NCBI GenBank assembly: GCA_020350725.1 | Contig: CP070719.1 | Span: forward strand, 1,063,615 to 1,069,638 | DNA from: a bacterium | GTDB lineage: Bacteria > BMS3Abin14 | DNA length: 6,024 bases | Direction of reading: 5' to 3' | Shown: positions 1 to 5,760 of the stretch, in pieces | Layout of the letters: every line of letters begins with the position of its first letter | Numbering within the stretch: the first letter of the stretch is position 1 | Program-made: the position numbers and the translations under genes | Notes under the pieces: generated by a model | Seen by the model: only the letters and a program-made list of their open reading frames with translations | The model's database searches: none | Told to the model about the DNA's origin: nothing

Positions 1-341
1 CCGTCTCCGGACTTGATGAACAGGAACTGGTCCCCTTCAGGGAAGCGGTTGTCGACGATCGTCTCCGCCAGCGGGGCGAGAAGGTACCGTTCCACCGCTC
101 GCTTGAGCGGCCTGGCGCCCATGTCGGCGGTGAAACCCTTTTGAAGCAGGAAGTCGATGGCGGAGTTGTCCCACTCAACCGCCCAGGACCGGTTGCGCAG
201 GCCCCGCCGCTGGAAAACATGGTCCAGTTCGGATCGGAGTATGCGGCGCATGGTCTCTCGGTTCAACGGCTGGAAGACCACCACCCGGTCGATCCGGTTC
301 AGGAACTCCTTGCGGAACGCCTTCTGGATGGCGCGGCGGAC
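1..341 (-). pseudogene. Severed C-terminal part of the AAA+ ATPase (D2 arginine finger and D2-small domain), partial at window edge
   Basis: Directly after the TAG at 344-342 the same reading frame stays open for 113 codons to the left edge. It reads as the normal continuation of a ClpB-type second ATPase module. KEFLNRIDRVVVF carries the arginine finger (codon 16 after the stop), and GARPLKRAVERY carries sensor 2 (codons 75-86). Between them lies a D2-small-like helical stretch that includes LNRETMRRIL. No frameshift is needed; only the stop codon separates the two parts. The piece lacks a nucleotide-binding site, so it is very unlikely to work alone, although GTG and ATG codons inside it could be called as starts by software. 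It is best read as the 3' part of the upstream gene, lost through a nonsense change or split by a sequence error. The true C-terminus lies beyond base 1. Confidence 0.8.
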
Positions 342-2411
342 CTACGTTCCGCTGAAACTTCCGCCGGCCTCGGTGAAGCCGAGACTGGTGCCGCCCGGGA
401 TCACTCCTCCCAGGTTGGAGGTCATGATGATGATGGCGTGCCTGAAATCGGCGGTGTTTCCCCTGCGGTCCGTCAGGCGACCGTCGTCAAAGAGCTGCAG
501 GAACACGTCCCAGATCCCCGGGTGGGCTTTTTCGAACTCGTCCAGGAGGACCACGGCAAATGGCTGATTGCGGATCCGGTCCGCGAATACCTCCTCCTGA
601 TTGAGATCATCTCCGGGGGATCCGAAGATGCGGCCCAGTGAGTCCTCGGTCTTGAGCTCGCTCATGTCCAGGCGGATCATGCGGTCGGCGGAACCGAAGA
701 GGAACTCAGCCAGGGCGTTGGCCAGCTCAGTCTTTCGCGTTGCCGTGGGGCCGGCGAAAAGGAAAACCCCCAGGGGTCGCGTGGGGTCGGTCTGGCCCGC
801 CTTGATCATCGCCACCCGGTCCACGAGGCAGTCCACGGCCTCCGGCTGGCCCAGGACGCGACCCTCGAAGAATTGCTGCAGTGAGCCCAGGTCGAGGGAC
901 TCCCGTTCATCAAGGATGACCTGAGGAAGACCGGTCATGTTGGACAGGGTGACCAGGAGATCCCGTGACGAAATTGACTCACCGGGCCCGGATGACGTTT
1001 CACGCCTTTCGACCGTGCGCTTGATGAGGTCCAGGACGTGTCCGGGGGCCGAGTCGCGGTTCAGGTACTGGTCGCAGAGTTTGAGGGCCTCGGAGAGGAC
1101 CTCACCCGGCACGGCCGGCGCCCCGCCGGCCGTGAGTTTTTCGGCCGCGTCCCGGGCCAGGGTCAGGGTCGCCTCCTCCGGCAGTGGCTCGACGCGCAGG
1201 AGATCAACGGTCTCTTTCAGGCGCGGAAAACGCCTGAGCAGGCGGCCGCAGGCGTCGGACTCGATCTCCCCCACAACACGGATCTCCCCCTGCTCCAGAG
1301 CAGGGATGATCTGATCCAGGAGGCTGATGGGGCTCTGAAGGTGCCGCCCAGTCCACATGAGCTCGTGAAACCTGGGGACAACCCACAGCACGGGGGAATC
1401 TCCACGAAGGTTCCGCAGGAGGCCCTGGACTCGCTCCTCCAGCTGGCCGGTATAGATCTGTCCGGCGATGACCTCATTGCCCGAGGCCTCGAAGATGGTC
1501 CAGGCCTCCTCCTGGAGAAAACGGCCGGTGTATCGCAGGAGGGTTGTCTTGCCCACACCCTGGGGCCCCACGATCAGTGCCGACCGACGGCGATCCAGGC
1601 GGAGCAGGTTCAGAAGCTGATCGGACTGTCTGATCAGGGCCTCGTGGGCGATGATCTGATCATCCTGGATCTGATCCCAGACTCTGCCCATGGAGGAAAG
1701 GAAGGTTATGTCCGGTGTGGCCTGTCTGTCCCTGACGAGGTCGGCCAGGAGGTCCAGGGTGATGTCGGACCCGACGTGCCCGAGGACCCTTTTGAGCCCC
1801 TCTACGTGGCCTTCGGGCAGATCGGCCGCCCACGCGCTGATGCTCGGTGTCTCACCGGCCTGAAAACGCTGCTGGAGGAACTCTCTCAAAAAAAGGCAGG
1901 CTTGACGGTTCTCCCAGCTTGGGTCCAGGATCTTGATCAACCGCTCAACAAGGGGGGGGATCCCCCTGGCCGAAAGGGCGCGAAGGGCGAACCAGCGGGT
2001 CCAGACTGCCATGGTGCTCATGGTTCTCAGGAGCGCTTCGGAGACGTCCTCCCCATCGTCCGGCCGCCGGCCAAGTGCCTCGACCGCCATACAGGAGAGG
2101 AGAAAATTGTCTCCGTTGTAGAACTTGAGAAGGTCGGAAGTCTGAAAGGGTTCCCCTTCCAGCATGGCGACACCCCGCATGAACTCGGGATGTTCCAGGA
2201 GATCCGACGGGTTGGCAGCCTGGTTGAGGTAGGGATCTACCTCGTCGCAGATCCTGAACAGGTCATTGGTCAGTTGATCCTTCGGGGGCGCTGTTTCCGC
2301 CGGTCTCAGTGCAGCAGGCATTTCAGAGGCCGATTTTCTTCCGTAGCCGAGCCCGACAGCGAACAGGAAACCGAGGACAAAAAAGAGTGTGATCAGAATC
2401 CACTGAGCCAT
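342..2411 (-). CDS. Membrane-anchored double AAA+ ATPase of the ClpA/ClpB type, cut short by an in-frame TAG
   Basis: Residue numbers follow the 708-residue frame that opens at 2468. A hydrophobic segment at 23-41 follows a Met at 20, so the protein is probably membrane-anchored with the ATPase in the cytoplasm. Residues 65-290 look helical, perhaps HEAT-like, and replace the usual Clp N-domain. The first AAA+ module has Walker A GPQGVGKT (301-308) and a pore-loop-like YTGQLEER (339-346), but VLWVVPR (360-366) stands where hhhhDE is expected. The second module (about 538-708) has GPTATRKT (573-580), an intact Walker B VVLLDE (639-644) and sensor 1 TSN (683-685). Translation stops at TAG 344-342, before the arginine finger and sensor 2, which continue in frame to base 1. 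Clp-type hexamers unfold or remodel proteins; the substrate here is unknown. I prefer the start at 2411 because residues 1-19 are encoded by a period-9 repeat and 2468 lacks a Shine-Dalgarno sequence; 2411 has only a weak one. Family certain, activity doubtful. Confidence 0.85.
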   Translation of the reverse strand: MAQWILITLFFVLGFLFAVGLGYGRKSASEMPAALRPAETAPPKDQLTNDLFRICDEVDPYLNQAANPSDLLEHPEFMRGVAMLEGEPFQTSDLLKFYNGDNFLLSCMAVEALGRRPDDGEDVSEALLRTMSTMAVWTRWFALRALSARGIPPLVERLIKILDPSWENRQACLFLREFLQQRFQAGETPSISAWAADLPEGHVEGLKRVLGHVGSDITLDLLADLVRDRQATPDITFLSSMGRVWDQIQDDQIIAHEALIRQSDQLLNLLRLDRRRSALIVGPQGVGKTTLLRYTGRFLQEEAWTIFEASGNEVIAGQIYTGQLEERVQGLLRNLRGDSPVLWVVPRFHELMWTGRHLQSPISLLDQIIPALEQGEIRVVGEIESDACGRLLRRFPRLKETVDLLRVEPLPEEATLTLARDAAEKLTAGGAPAVPGEVLSEALKLCDQYLNRDSAPGHVLDLIKRTVERRETSSGPGESISSRDLLVTLSNMTGLPQVILDERESLDLGSLQQFFEGRVLGQPEAVDCLVDRVAMIKAGQTDPTRPLGVFLFAGPTATRKTELANALAEFLFGSADRMIRLDMSELKTEDSLGRIFGSPGDDLNQEEVFADRIRNQPFAVVLLDEFEKAHPGIWDVFLQLFDDGRLTDRRGNTADFRHAIIIMTSNLGGVIPGGTSLGFTEAGGSFSGT

Positions 2412-2413
2412 GG

Positions 2414-2449
2414 CCCCATGTTCCCCAATTGCCCCGATTGTGCCAATCC
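2414..2449. repeat. Period-9 degenerate tandem repeat at the start of the AAA+ gene
   Basis: Four 9-base units follow each other: 2414-2422, 2423-2431, 2432-2440 and 2441-2449. The plus-strand words resemble CCCCAATTG, and two units (CCCCAATTG and CCCCGATTG) differ at one base. Read on the minus strand as protein the tract gives a Gly-x-Ile type tripeptide pattern (GTI, GAI, GEH), unlike any normal anchor or signal sequence. This suggests that residues 1-19 of the longest reading frame are repeat DNA rather than protein, and that translation begins at 2411. The last unit is too diverged to be certain. Confidence 0.55.
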
Positions 2450-2524
2450 CACCGGGATAATATGGCATACCGGGACATTGAAACCGACAAAGCAGAAGGC
2501 CCCTTGATCCGGGTAGGTTAGGTT

Positions 2525-2533
2525 ATTCTAGCA
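2525..2533 (-). promoter_or_regulatory. Candidate extended -10 promoter element upstream of the AAA+ gene
   Basis: On the minus strand the sequence reads TGCTAGAAT, which matches the extended -10 pattern TGn followed by a TATAAT-like hexamer with one mismatch. It lies in the 150-base gap between the exported-protein gene and the AAA+ gene and points towards the latter. It would start transcription near 2518, about 107 bases before the preferred start codon. No good -35 box stands 16-18 bases upstream (CGGACC at 17), which extended -10 promoters can tolerate. This is a pattern match only. Confidence 0.3.
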
Positions 2534-2595
2534 TAATTCGGAAAGTCGGTCCGGACTACGCAGGGTTTTGGGAGAATGACAGGAGGAAAAGCCCC

Positions 2596-2609
2596 GCGGA
2601 ATTCTCCGC
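2596..2609 (-). terminator. Weak hairpin just after the exported-protein gene
   Basis: GCGGA and TCCGC form a perfect 5-bp stem around a 4-base loop, 10 bases after the TAG stop at 2620-2622. On the minus strand only a short TTTT follows, separated from the stem by GGGGC. The position is right for a terminator, but the stem is short and the T tract is poor, so this may be a transcript-end or processing hairpin, or chance. Confidence 0.25.
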
Positions 2610-2619
2610 CCAGCCCTGA

Positions 2620-3003
2620 CTAATGGTCACCGGTTTTCACCTGCATTTCCTTTCCCCCGTAACCGTGAACCGAGTCCCGGGCCCTCACCGTCACCGCCGG
2701 CATCCCCTCCGGGATCACCACCCGGGTCAGGCTTCTGGTGAAGGGCTGTTCCCCGACATGGGGATGGTACAGGACCCGGGTGGCGAGGACCTTACCATCG
2801 GGTGCGAGGATCTCGAACCGGTCGGCATAGTGATCCCACCCCTCGTCGTCGTGCAGGACGGTCACCGTGAAGGTCAAAGTGCCGTCCTCCGCCCTGCCGG
2901 TCTCAACACCCACGACATCCGCCTCCCCGGCGATGCCAACGGCAGATAAAACGAGAATGAGTATCAGGGTCGTCAAGCCCGGTACGATTAATCTTCGAAG
3001 CAT
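2620..3003 (-). CDS. Small exported protein of unknown function with GWDHYAD and HPHVGEQPF motifs
   Basis: The 127-residue product starts with an export signal: basic LRR at 2-4, a hydrophobic core at about 7-23, and a likely cleavage site after AVG or IAG near residues 23-26. The mature part of about 100 residues alternates in a way that suggests a small beta-sandwich (TLTFTVTVL, DRFEILAPDG, AVTVRARD). It has conserved-looking motifs HDDEGWDHYAD (51-61), HPHVGEQPFTRSL (80-92) and VHGYGG (112-117). I recall similar uncharacterised periplasmic proteins with the GWDHYAD...HPH...EQPFTRSL pattern in proteobacteria, but no function. The His and Asp clusters could bind a metal; that is speculation. 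The frame is open up to 3132, but the start at 3003 is chosen because it puts the signal peptide at the N-terminus and has AAGAGG 9 bases upstream. It ends in TAG. The gene stands alone, with gaps of 249 bases upstream and about 150-210 downstream. Confidence 0.8.
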   Translation of the reverse strand: MLRRLIVPGLTTLILILVLSAVGIAGEADVVGVETGRAEDGTLTFTVTVLHDDEGWDHYADRFEILAPDGKVLATRVLYHPHVGEQPFTRSLTRVVIPEGMPAVTVRARDSVHGYGGKEMQVKTGDH

Positions 3004-3012
3004 CGTGTGCAG

Positions 3013-3018
3013 CCTCTT
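3013..3018 (-). promoter_or_regulatory. Ribosome binding site deciding the start of the exported protein
   Basis: AAGAGG on the minus strand lies 9 bases before the ATG at 3003. It supports this start over the upstream ATG at 3132, whose 43 extra residues would bury the signal peptide inside the protein. Confidence 0.5.
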
Positions 3019-3180
3019 TTTGTCGATGTGATCCGCGATTCGCGAGGGGACAGATTCCAGATTCACGACAAACATGTCACCTGTTAACCTCAATTTGCAA
3101 CTATTACAGGATCTTTCAACACAGCGTAGCACAGAGGGGGCAATCCTGTCCCTGCCACATAAGACCGCTGAGTAAGGCTT

Positions 3181-3292
3181 TTTTGGATTTTGGACTATTG
3201 ATTTCGGACTATTGAAACTGAGATCCGGGCTCAGGACCTTATCTCTTATCGCTTAATTCTCAGGACTGGTTTCCGCTTTCTGCTTTCGACTC
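3181..3292. repeat. Heptamer-periodic word tract running through the transporter's stop codon
   Basis: From 3181 the sequence can be cut into about 16 successive 7-base words in constant phase. The clearest are TTTTGGA at 3181-3187 and 3188-3194, CTATTGA at 3195-3201 and 3209-3215, CTTATC-ending words at 3237-3243 and 3244-3250, and TCYGCTT at 3272-3278 and 3279-3285. Words at 3216-3236 and 3258-3271 are poorly related, so the tract is degenerate. The transporter stop codon (3253-3255) lies inside it. The exact 14-mer at 3181-3194 recurs inverted at 5737-5750 in the larger tract on the right. Confidence 0.6.
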
Positions 3293-4560
3293 TCAAGCAG
3301 CATCTCTCTTCCCTTCTCCTCATCCACGAAGAAGAGAAGGATCCCGCCCGCGACGAAAAGAGCCACGATGGAGAGGATCCCGCTCCGGGGAGAACCGGTC
3401 ACGAGGGCCATCCATCCCATGAGAAAGGGACCCAGAACGGCGGCGAACTTGCCGACCATGTTGTAGAAGCCGAAGAACTCGGCCGCCCTGTCCGGCGGAA
3501 TGATCCTGGTGTAGAAGGAACGGCTTAGGGACTGCACGCCGCCCTGGACCATCCCCACTACCACCGCGATGGTAAAGAAGTCCGTTTCCGTCCTGAGGAA
3601 ATAACCCTTCACCGTCATGGCGATGTACACCGAAATCCCTATATAAATACCGATCTTGGGCCCCAGCTTTTCACCCAGTTTTCCAAACACGATCGCGGAG
3701 GGGAAGCCGACGAACTGGGTGATGAGGAGGGCGATGACGACGCTCTCCGGCCTCAGACCCATGGAGAGACCGTAATCGATGGCCATGCGGATGATGGTGT
3801 GAACACCGTCAATGTAGAGCCAGTATCCCACCAGGAACAGGAGGACGATCCTGAGTTTGCGCACCTCTCTGAAGTTGGAGGACAACTGCGAGAAGCCCCT
3901 GGAGACAAAGCTGACCTTGCCCGGGGACGGAGACGGGCCCGATTCCCTGACGAAAAGGAGAAGAGGAACGGTGAAGACTCCCCACCACAGTGCGGCGGAG
4001 AGAAAGGAGATCCTCACCGCTCCCTCCGGCCCGGACAGGCCGAAGGATGCCGGCGACATGTACATCCAGACGTTCACCGCAAAGAGCAGGCCGCCCCCCA
4101 GATATCCCAGGGAGTAGCCCAGGGCAGAGACAAAATCCACCCGAGACTCGTCGGTCACGCTCATCAGAAGGGAGTCGTAAAAAACGTTTCCGCCAGAAAA
4201 TCCAACCACCGCCATGACAAAGAAAACAGAGGCAACGACCCATCTTCCTTCTCCGACCAGGGGCATCGCGGTCGTCATGGATATACCGATGAAGGCGAAC
4301 AGGGCAAGGAATTTTTTCCTCGCCCTACCCACGTCCGCGATGGCCCCGAGAATGGGAGCCAGGATGACGACCAGGATGCTGGCGATGGAATTGGCCAGGC
4401 CCAGATAGAAGGTGCTGTGCGTCACGTCGGCCCCCTGGCTCCAGTACCCTTTGAAGAACATGGGGAAAAACCCCACCATCACGGTGGTGGCGAAGGCCGA
4501 GTTCCCGAAGTCGTACAGGGACCAGGAGACGATCTGTTTCCAACCGCGGTTTTCAGACAA
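3253..4560 (-). CDS. MFS transporter, UMF1 family (Atg22-like)
   Basis: A 435-residue inner-membrane permease with about twelve hydrophobic segments, the usual length for the family. UMF1 (unknown major facilitator 1) members share the Atg22 fold; yeast Atg22 exports amino acids from the vacuole, but bacterial substrates are not established. Diagnostic features are the opening SWSLYDFGNSAFATTV (12-27), the MFS loop 2-3 signature GAIADVGRARKK (72-83), and the family's C-terminal-half signature SLSRSFYTRIIPP with AEFFGFYNMVGKFAAVLGP (345-357 and 360-378). A charged cytoplasmic loop near 205-236 separates the two halves. The start is a TTG at 4560, supported by GAGGAG 7 bases upstream. The gene ends in TAA. 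The last 12 residues (RKQKAETSPEN preceded by Ser) are polar and encoded by heptamer repeats, so the tail is probably not part of the conserved fold. It lies 245 bases after the methyltransferase, probably with its own promoter. Confidence 0.92.
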   Translation of the reverse strand: MSENRGWKQIVSWSLYDFGNSAFATTVMVGFFPMFFKGYWSQGADVTHSTFYLGLANSIASILVVILAPILGAIADVGRARKKFLALFAFIGISMTTAMPLVGEGRWVVASVFFVMAVVGFSGGNVFYDSLLMSVTDESRVDFVSALGYSLGYLGGGLLFAVNVWMYMSPASFGLSGPEGAVRISFLSAALWWGVFTVPLLLFVRESGPSPSPGKVSFVSRGFSQLSSNFREVRKLRIVLLFLVGYWLYIDGVHTIIRMAIDYGLSMGLRPESVVIALLITQFVGFPSAIVFGKLGEKLGPKIGIYIGISVYIAMTVKGYFLRTETDFFTIAVVVGMVQGGVQSLSRSFYTRIIPPDRAAEFFGFYNMVGKFAAVLGPFLMGWMALVTGSPRSGILSIVALFVAGGILLFFVDEEKGREMLLESRKQKAETSPEN

Positions 4561-4567
4561 GGAGTTT

Positions 4568-4573
4568 CTCCTC
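4568..4573 (-). promoter_or_regulatory. Strong ribosome binding site for a TTG start
   Basis: GAGGAG on the minus strand sits 7 bases upstream of TTG 4560-4558. It decides the start of the transporter, because no ATG or GTG in this frame lies just upstream and the first family-conserved residues begin about 10 codons later. Confidence 0.65.
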
Positions 4574-4607
4574 GATGGGGGCTAGATATTCCCCGTGTTT
4601 ACTTCGT

Positions 4608-4641
4608 CATACCTAAAACCGAAAAACCCGGAACCCTTAAC
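4608..4641. repeat. Short heptamer-periodic tract in the transporter leader
   Basis: Five 7-base words in one phase occupy 4607-4641. On the plus strand most end in AAC or ACC (TAAAACC at 4614-4620, GAAAAAC at 4621-4627, CCTTAAC at 4635-4641). The 9-mer ACCCTTAAC at 4633-4641 also occurs at 5014-5022 inside the methyltransferase gene. Nothing else is evident in the 245-base gap 4561-4805: I see no ORF and no convincing terminator or promoter. Confidence 0.4.
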
Positions 4642-4805
4642 AGAGGGGACCTCAGAGTTCCAGGATGCTAGGTGGTGGGTCCCGACATCAGACGGGAAAA
4701 AAACCCTCTGGAACGGGAAAATGATGACCTCACCGGCGGCCCTCTGCGGGCAGGGCAAAAGGGGTTTCCCTGTGGCTATCCGTGTCCCGGACATTGACCC
4801 AGCAT

Positions 4806-5570
4806 CTACCTGCCGGCGACGAAGATGATCTTCTCGTCGGTGTAGGAGAGGACCTGCCCCGTTTCGCTGATCTCAATATGAAACTGATCCTTGATGTGCT
4901 CCGGGGCCTCCACGAACTCCCTCTCAAGCGCCCTGAGTCCTGCACCCTTCAGTCCCACCCTCTCCACCCACTCATCAAAAGGATGCCGACGTTCGAATTT
5001 CTTTTCCTCTTTCACCCTTAACCCTGAACCTTTTATATGATCCCGCCACTGTTCCCGATCCAGTGACCTGACGTGACTCGGGTCCCGGATCCTCTCTACT
5101 GTGTTGATGAACCTGTCACCGTCGACGTCTGAAGGAGCCAGACTGTCGATGAGAAGAAGGATACCCTCGGGTGACAGTATCCTCCGGACCTCCCCGAGAA
5201 ACGCGGGCACGGACGGGAAATGGTGGCAGGCGATACGGCACAGAACCAGGTCGACGCAGCCGTCCCCGACCGGGATGCCGTCAGCCCTGGATTGGATACA
5301 GGACACACCTTCGATCCCCACAGACGCCAGGTGTTCCCTGGTGACTTTGAGCATCTCCAGAGTAAGGTCCTGAGCGAGGCAGAAAGCGGAGAACGGAGCG
5401 GCCACCCTCAGAGCGTGGCCGGCTCCCGTGGCCACATCCAGGGTTACCCGGGGCAGGATCCGTCGTGCAGCATCCCGGATGGTTTCGAGATCCGGACCGG
5501 CACGGTGGTCCGTACTCTTCAGGTACCTGTCAGCGGACCGGGAAAACGTCTCTCTCGGATCAGTGGGCAT
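4806..5570 (-). CDS. Class I SAM-dependent methyltransferase (Methyltransf_11 / UbiE-like fold)
   Basis: A 254-residue soluble enzyme predicted to transfer a methyl group from S-adenosylmethionine; the acceptor cannot be read from the sequence. Motif I is TLDVATGAG (43-51), followed by the acidic ribose-binding residue in AQDLT (D68), the motif II-like SRADGIPV (94-101) and DLVLCRIACHHF (107-118). Strand 5 follows at GILLLIDSLAP (136-146). The N-terminus FSRSADRYLKSTDHRAGPDL is typical of the YcgJ/UbiE-like group acting on small molecules. The C-terminal half (WRDHIKGSGL, FDEWVERVGL) is the usual acceptor-side region. Length and ends are normal, and the gene stops with TAG. No Shine-Dalgarno sequence precedes the ATG at 5570, and the bases just upstream belong to a heptamer-repeat tract, so it may be leaderless or poorly translated. 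Residues 181-192 are encoded by a short heptamer tract with codons (TCA, TTA, AGG) unlike the GC-rich rest. Confidence 0.9.
   Translation of the reverse strand: MPTDPRETFSRSADRYLKSTDHRAGPDLETIRDAARRILPRVTLDVATGAGHALRVAAPFSAFCLAQDLTLEMLKVTREHLASVGIEGVSCIQSRADGIPVGDGCVDLVLCRIACHHFPSVPAFLGEVRRILSPEGILLLIDSLAPSDVDGDRFINTVERIRDPSHVRSLDREQWRDHIKGSGLRVKEEKKFERRHPFDEWVERVGLKGAGLRALEREFVEAPEHIKDQFHIEISETGQVLSYTDEKIIFVAGR
4996..5030. repeat. Heptamer-periodic tract inside the methyltransferase reading frame
   Basis: Five 7-base words lie in one phase. On the plus strand neighbouring words are clearly related: TTTCCTC (5003-5009) with TTTCACC (5010-5016), and CTTAACC (5017-5023) with CTGAACC (5024-5030). 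It encodes residues GSGLRVKEEKKF (181-192) of the methyltransferase. The protein there still looks like the family, so this may be composition rather than insertion. Confidence 0.4.
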
Positions 5571-5576
5571 GAACGA

Positions 5577-5713
5577 CAGTTTATAGTTTACCGTTCACGG
5601 TTTCCAGTCGGGAAAAGGCCGTGATTGGTGATTCGAAAAGATTAGTTTCCAGTTCACGGTTCACGGTTCGCAGTTAAAAACCGCCGTGATTGGTGACTCG
5701 TGATTCGTGATTA
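5577..5713. repeat. Heptamer tract with two word families: GTTCACG-like and GTGATTC-like
   Basis: The GTTCACG family occurs at 5577-5611 as diverged words (CAGTTTA, TAGTTTA, CCGTTCA) and more cleanly at 5644-5678, with GTTCACG at 5652-5658 and 5659-5665. The GTGATTC family occurs twice at 5621-5634 and four times in a row at 5686-5713 (GTGATTG, then GTGACTC, GTGATTC and GTGATTA). The two families alternate A-B-A-B, which suggests that a compound block of about 60-65 bases was duplicated. The tract begins 6 bases upstream of the methyltransferase ATG and so forms its leader. Confidence 0.75.
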
Positions 5714-5720
5714 GCCAACC

Positions 5721-5755
5721 AATCCAAAATCTAAAATCCAAAATCCAAAACTGAG
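5721..5755. repeat. AATCCAA heptamer array
   Basis: AATCCAA occurs at 5721-5727, 5735-5741 and 5742-5748, with AATCTAA at 5728-5734 and a diverged unit AACTGAG at 5749-5755. The reverse complement of its core (5737-5750) is identical to 3181-3194 in the tract beside the transporter's stop codon. Confidence 0.75.
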
Positions 5756-5760
5756 GACAT

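Noticed and set aside
1038-2507. A 489-residue plus-strand open frame.
   Set aside because: It lies fully opposite the AAA+ gene, whose Walker, sensor and arginine-finger motifs are unmistakable. The plus-strand translation is Gly/Asp/Gln-rich with no domain, typical of an antisense shadow in GC-rich DNA.
3080-3125. A TTGAAA hexamer on the minus strand upstream of the exported-protein gene as a -35 box.
   Set aside because: No acceptable -10 hexamer lies 16-18 bases downstream, so the promoter of this gene could not be located.
3004-3132. An N-terminal extension of 43 residues on the exported protein, with several Cys.
   Set aside because: It would place the signal peptide internally and has no supporting ribosome binding site, whereas 3003 has AAGAGG at 9 bases.
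3799-4671. A 290-residue plus-strand open frame, very polar and His/Gly/Asp-rich.
   Set aside because: It is the antisense of the UMF1 transporter; hydrophobic codons read backwards give polar residues. It has no recognisable motif.
4696-4720. A T7 run on the minus strand after the methyltransferase as a rho-independent terminator.
   Set aside because: Only a 3-bp CCC/GGG stem with an 8-base loop precedes it, too weak to call.
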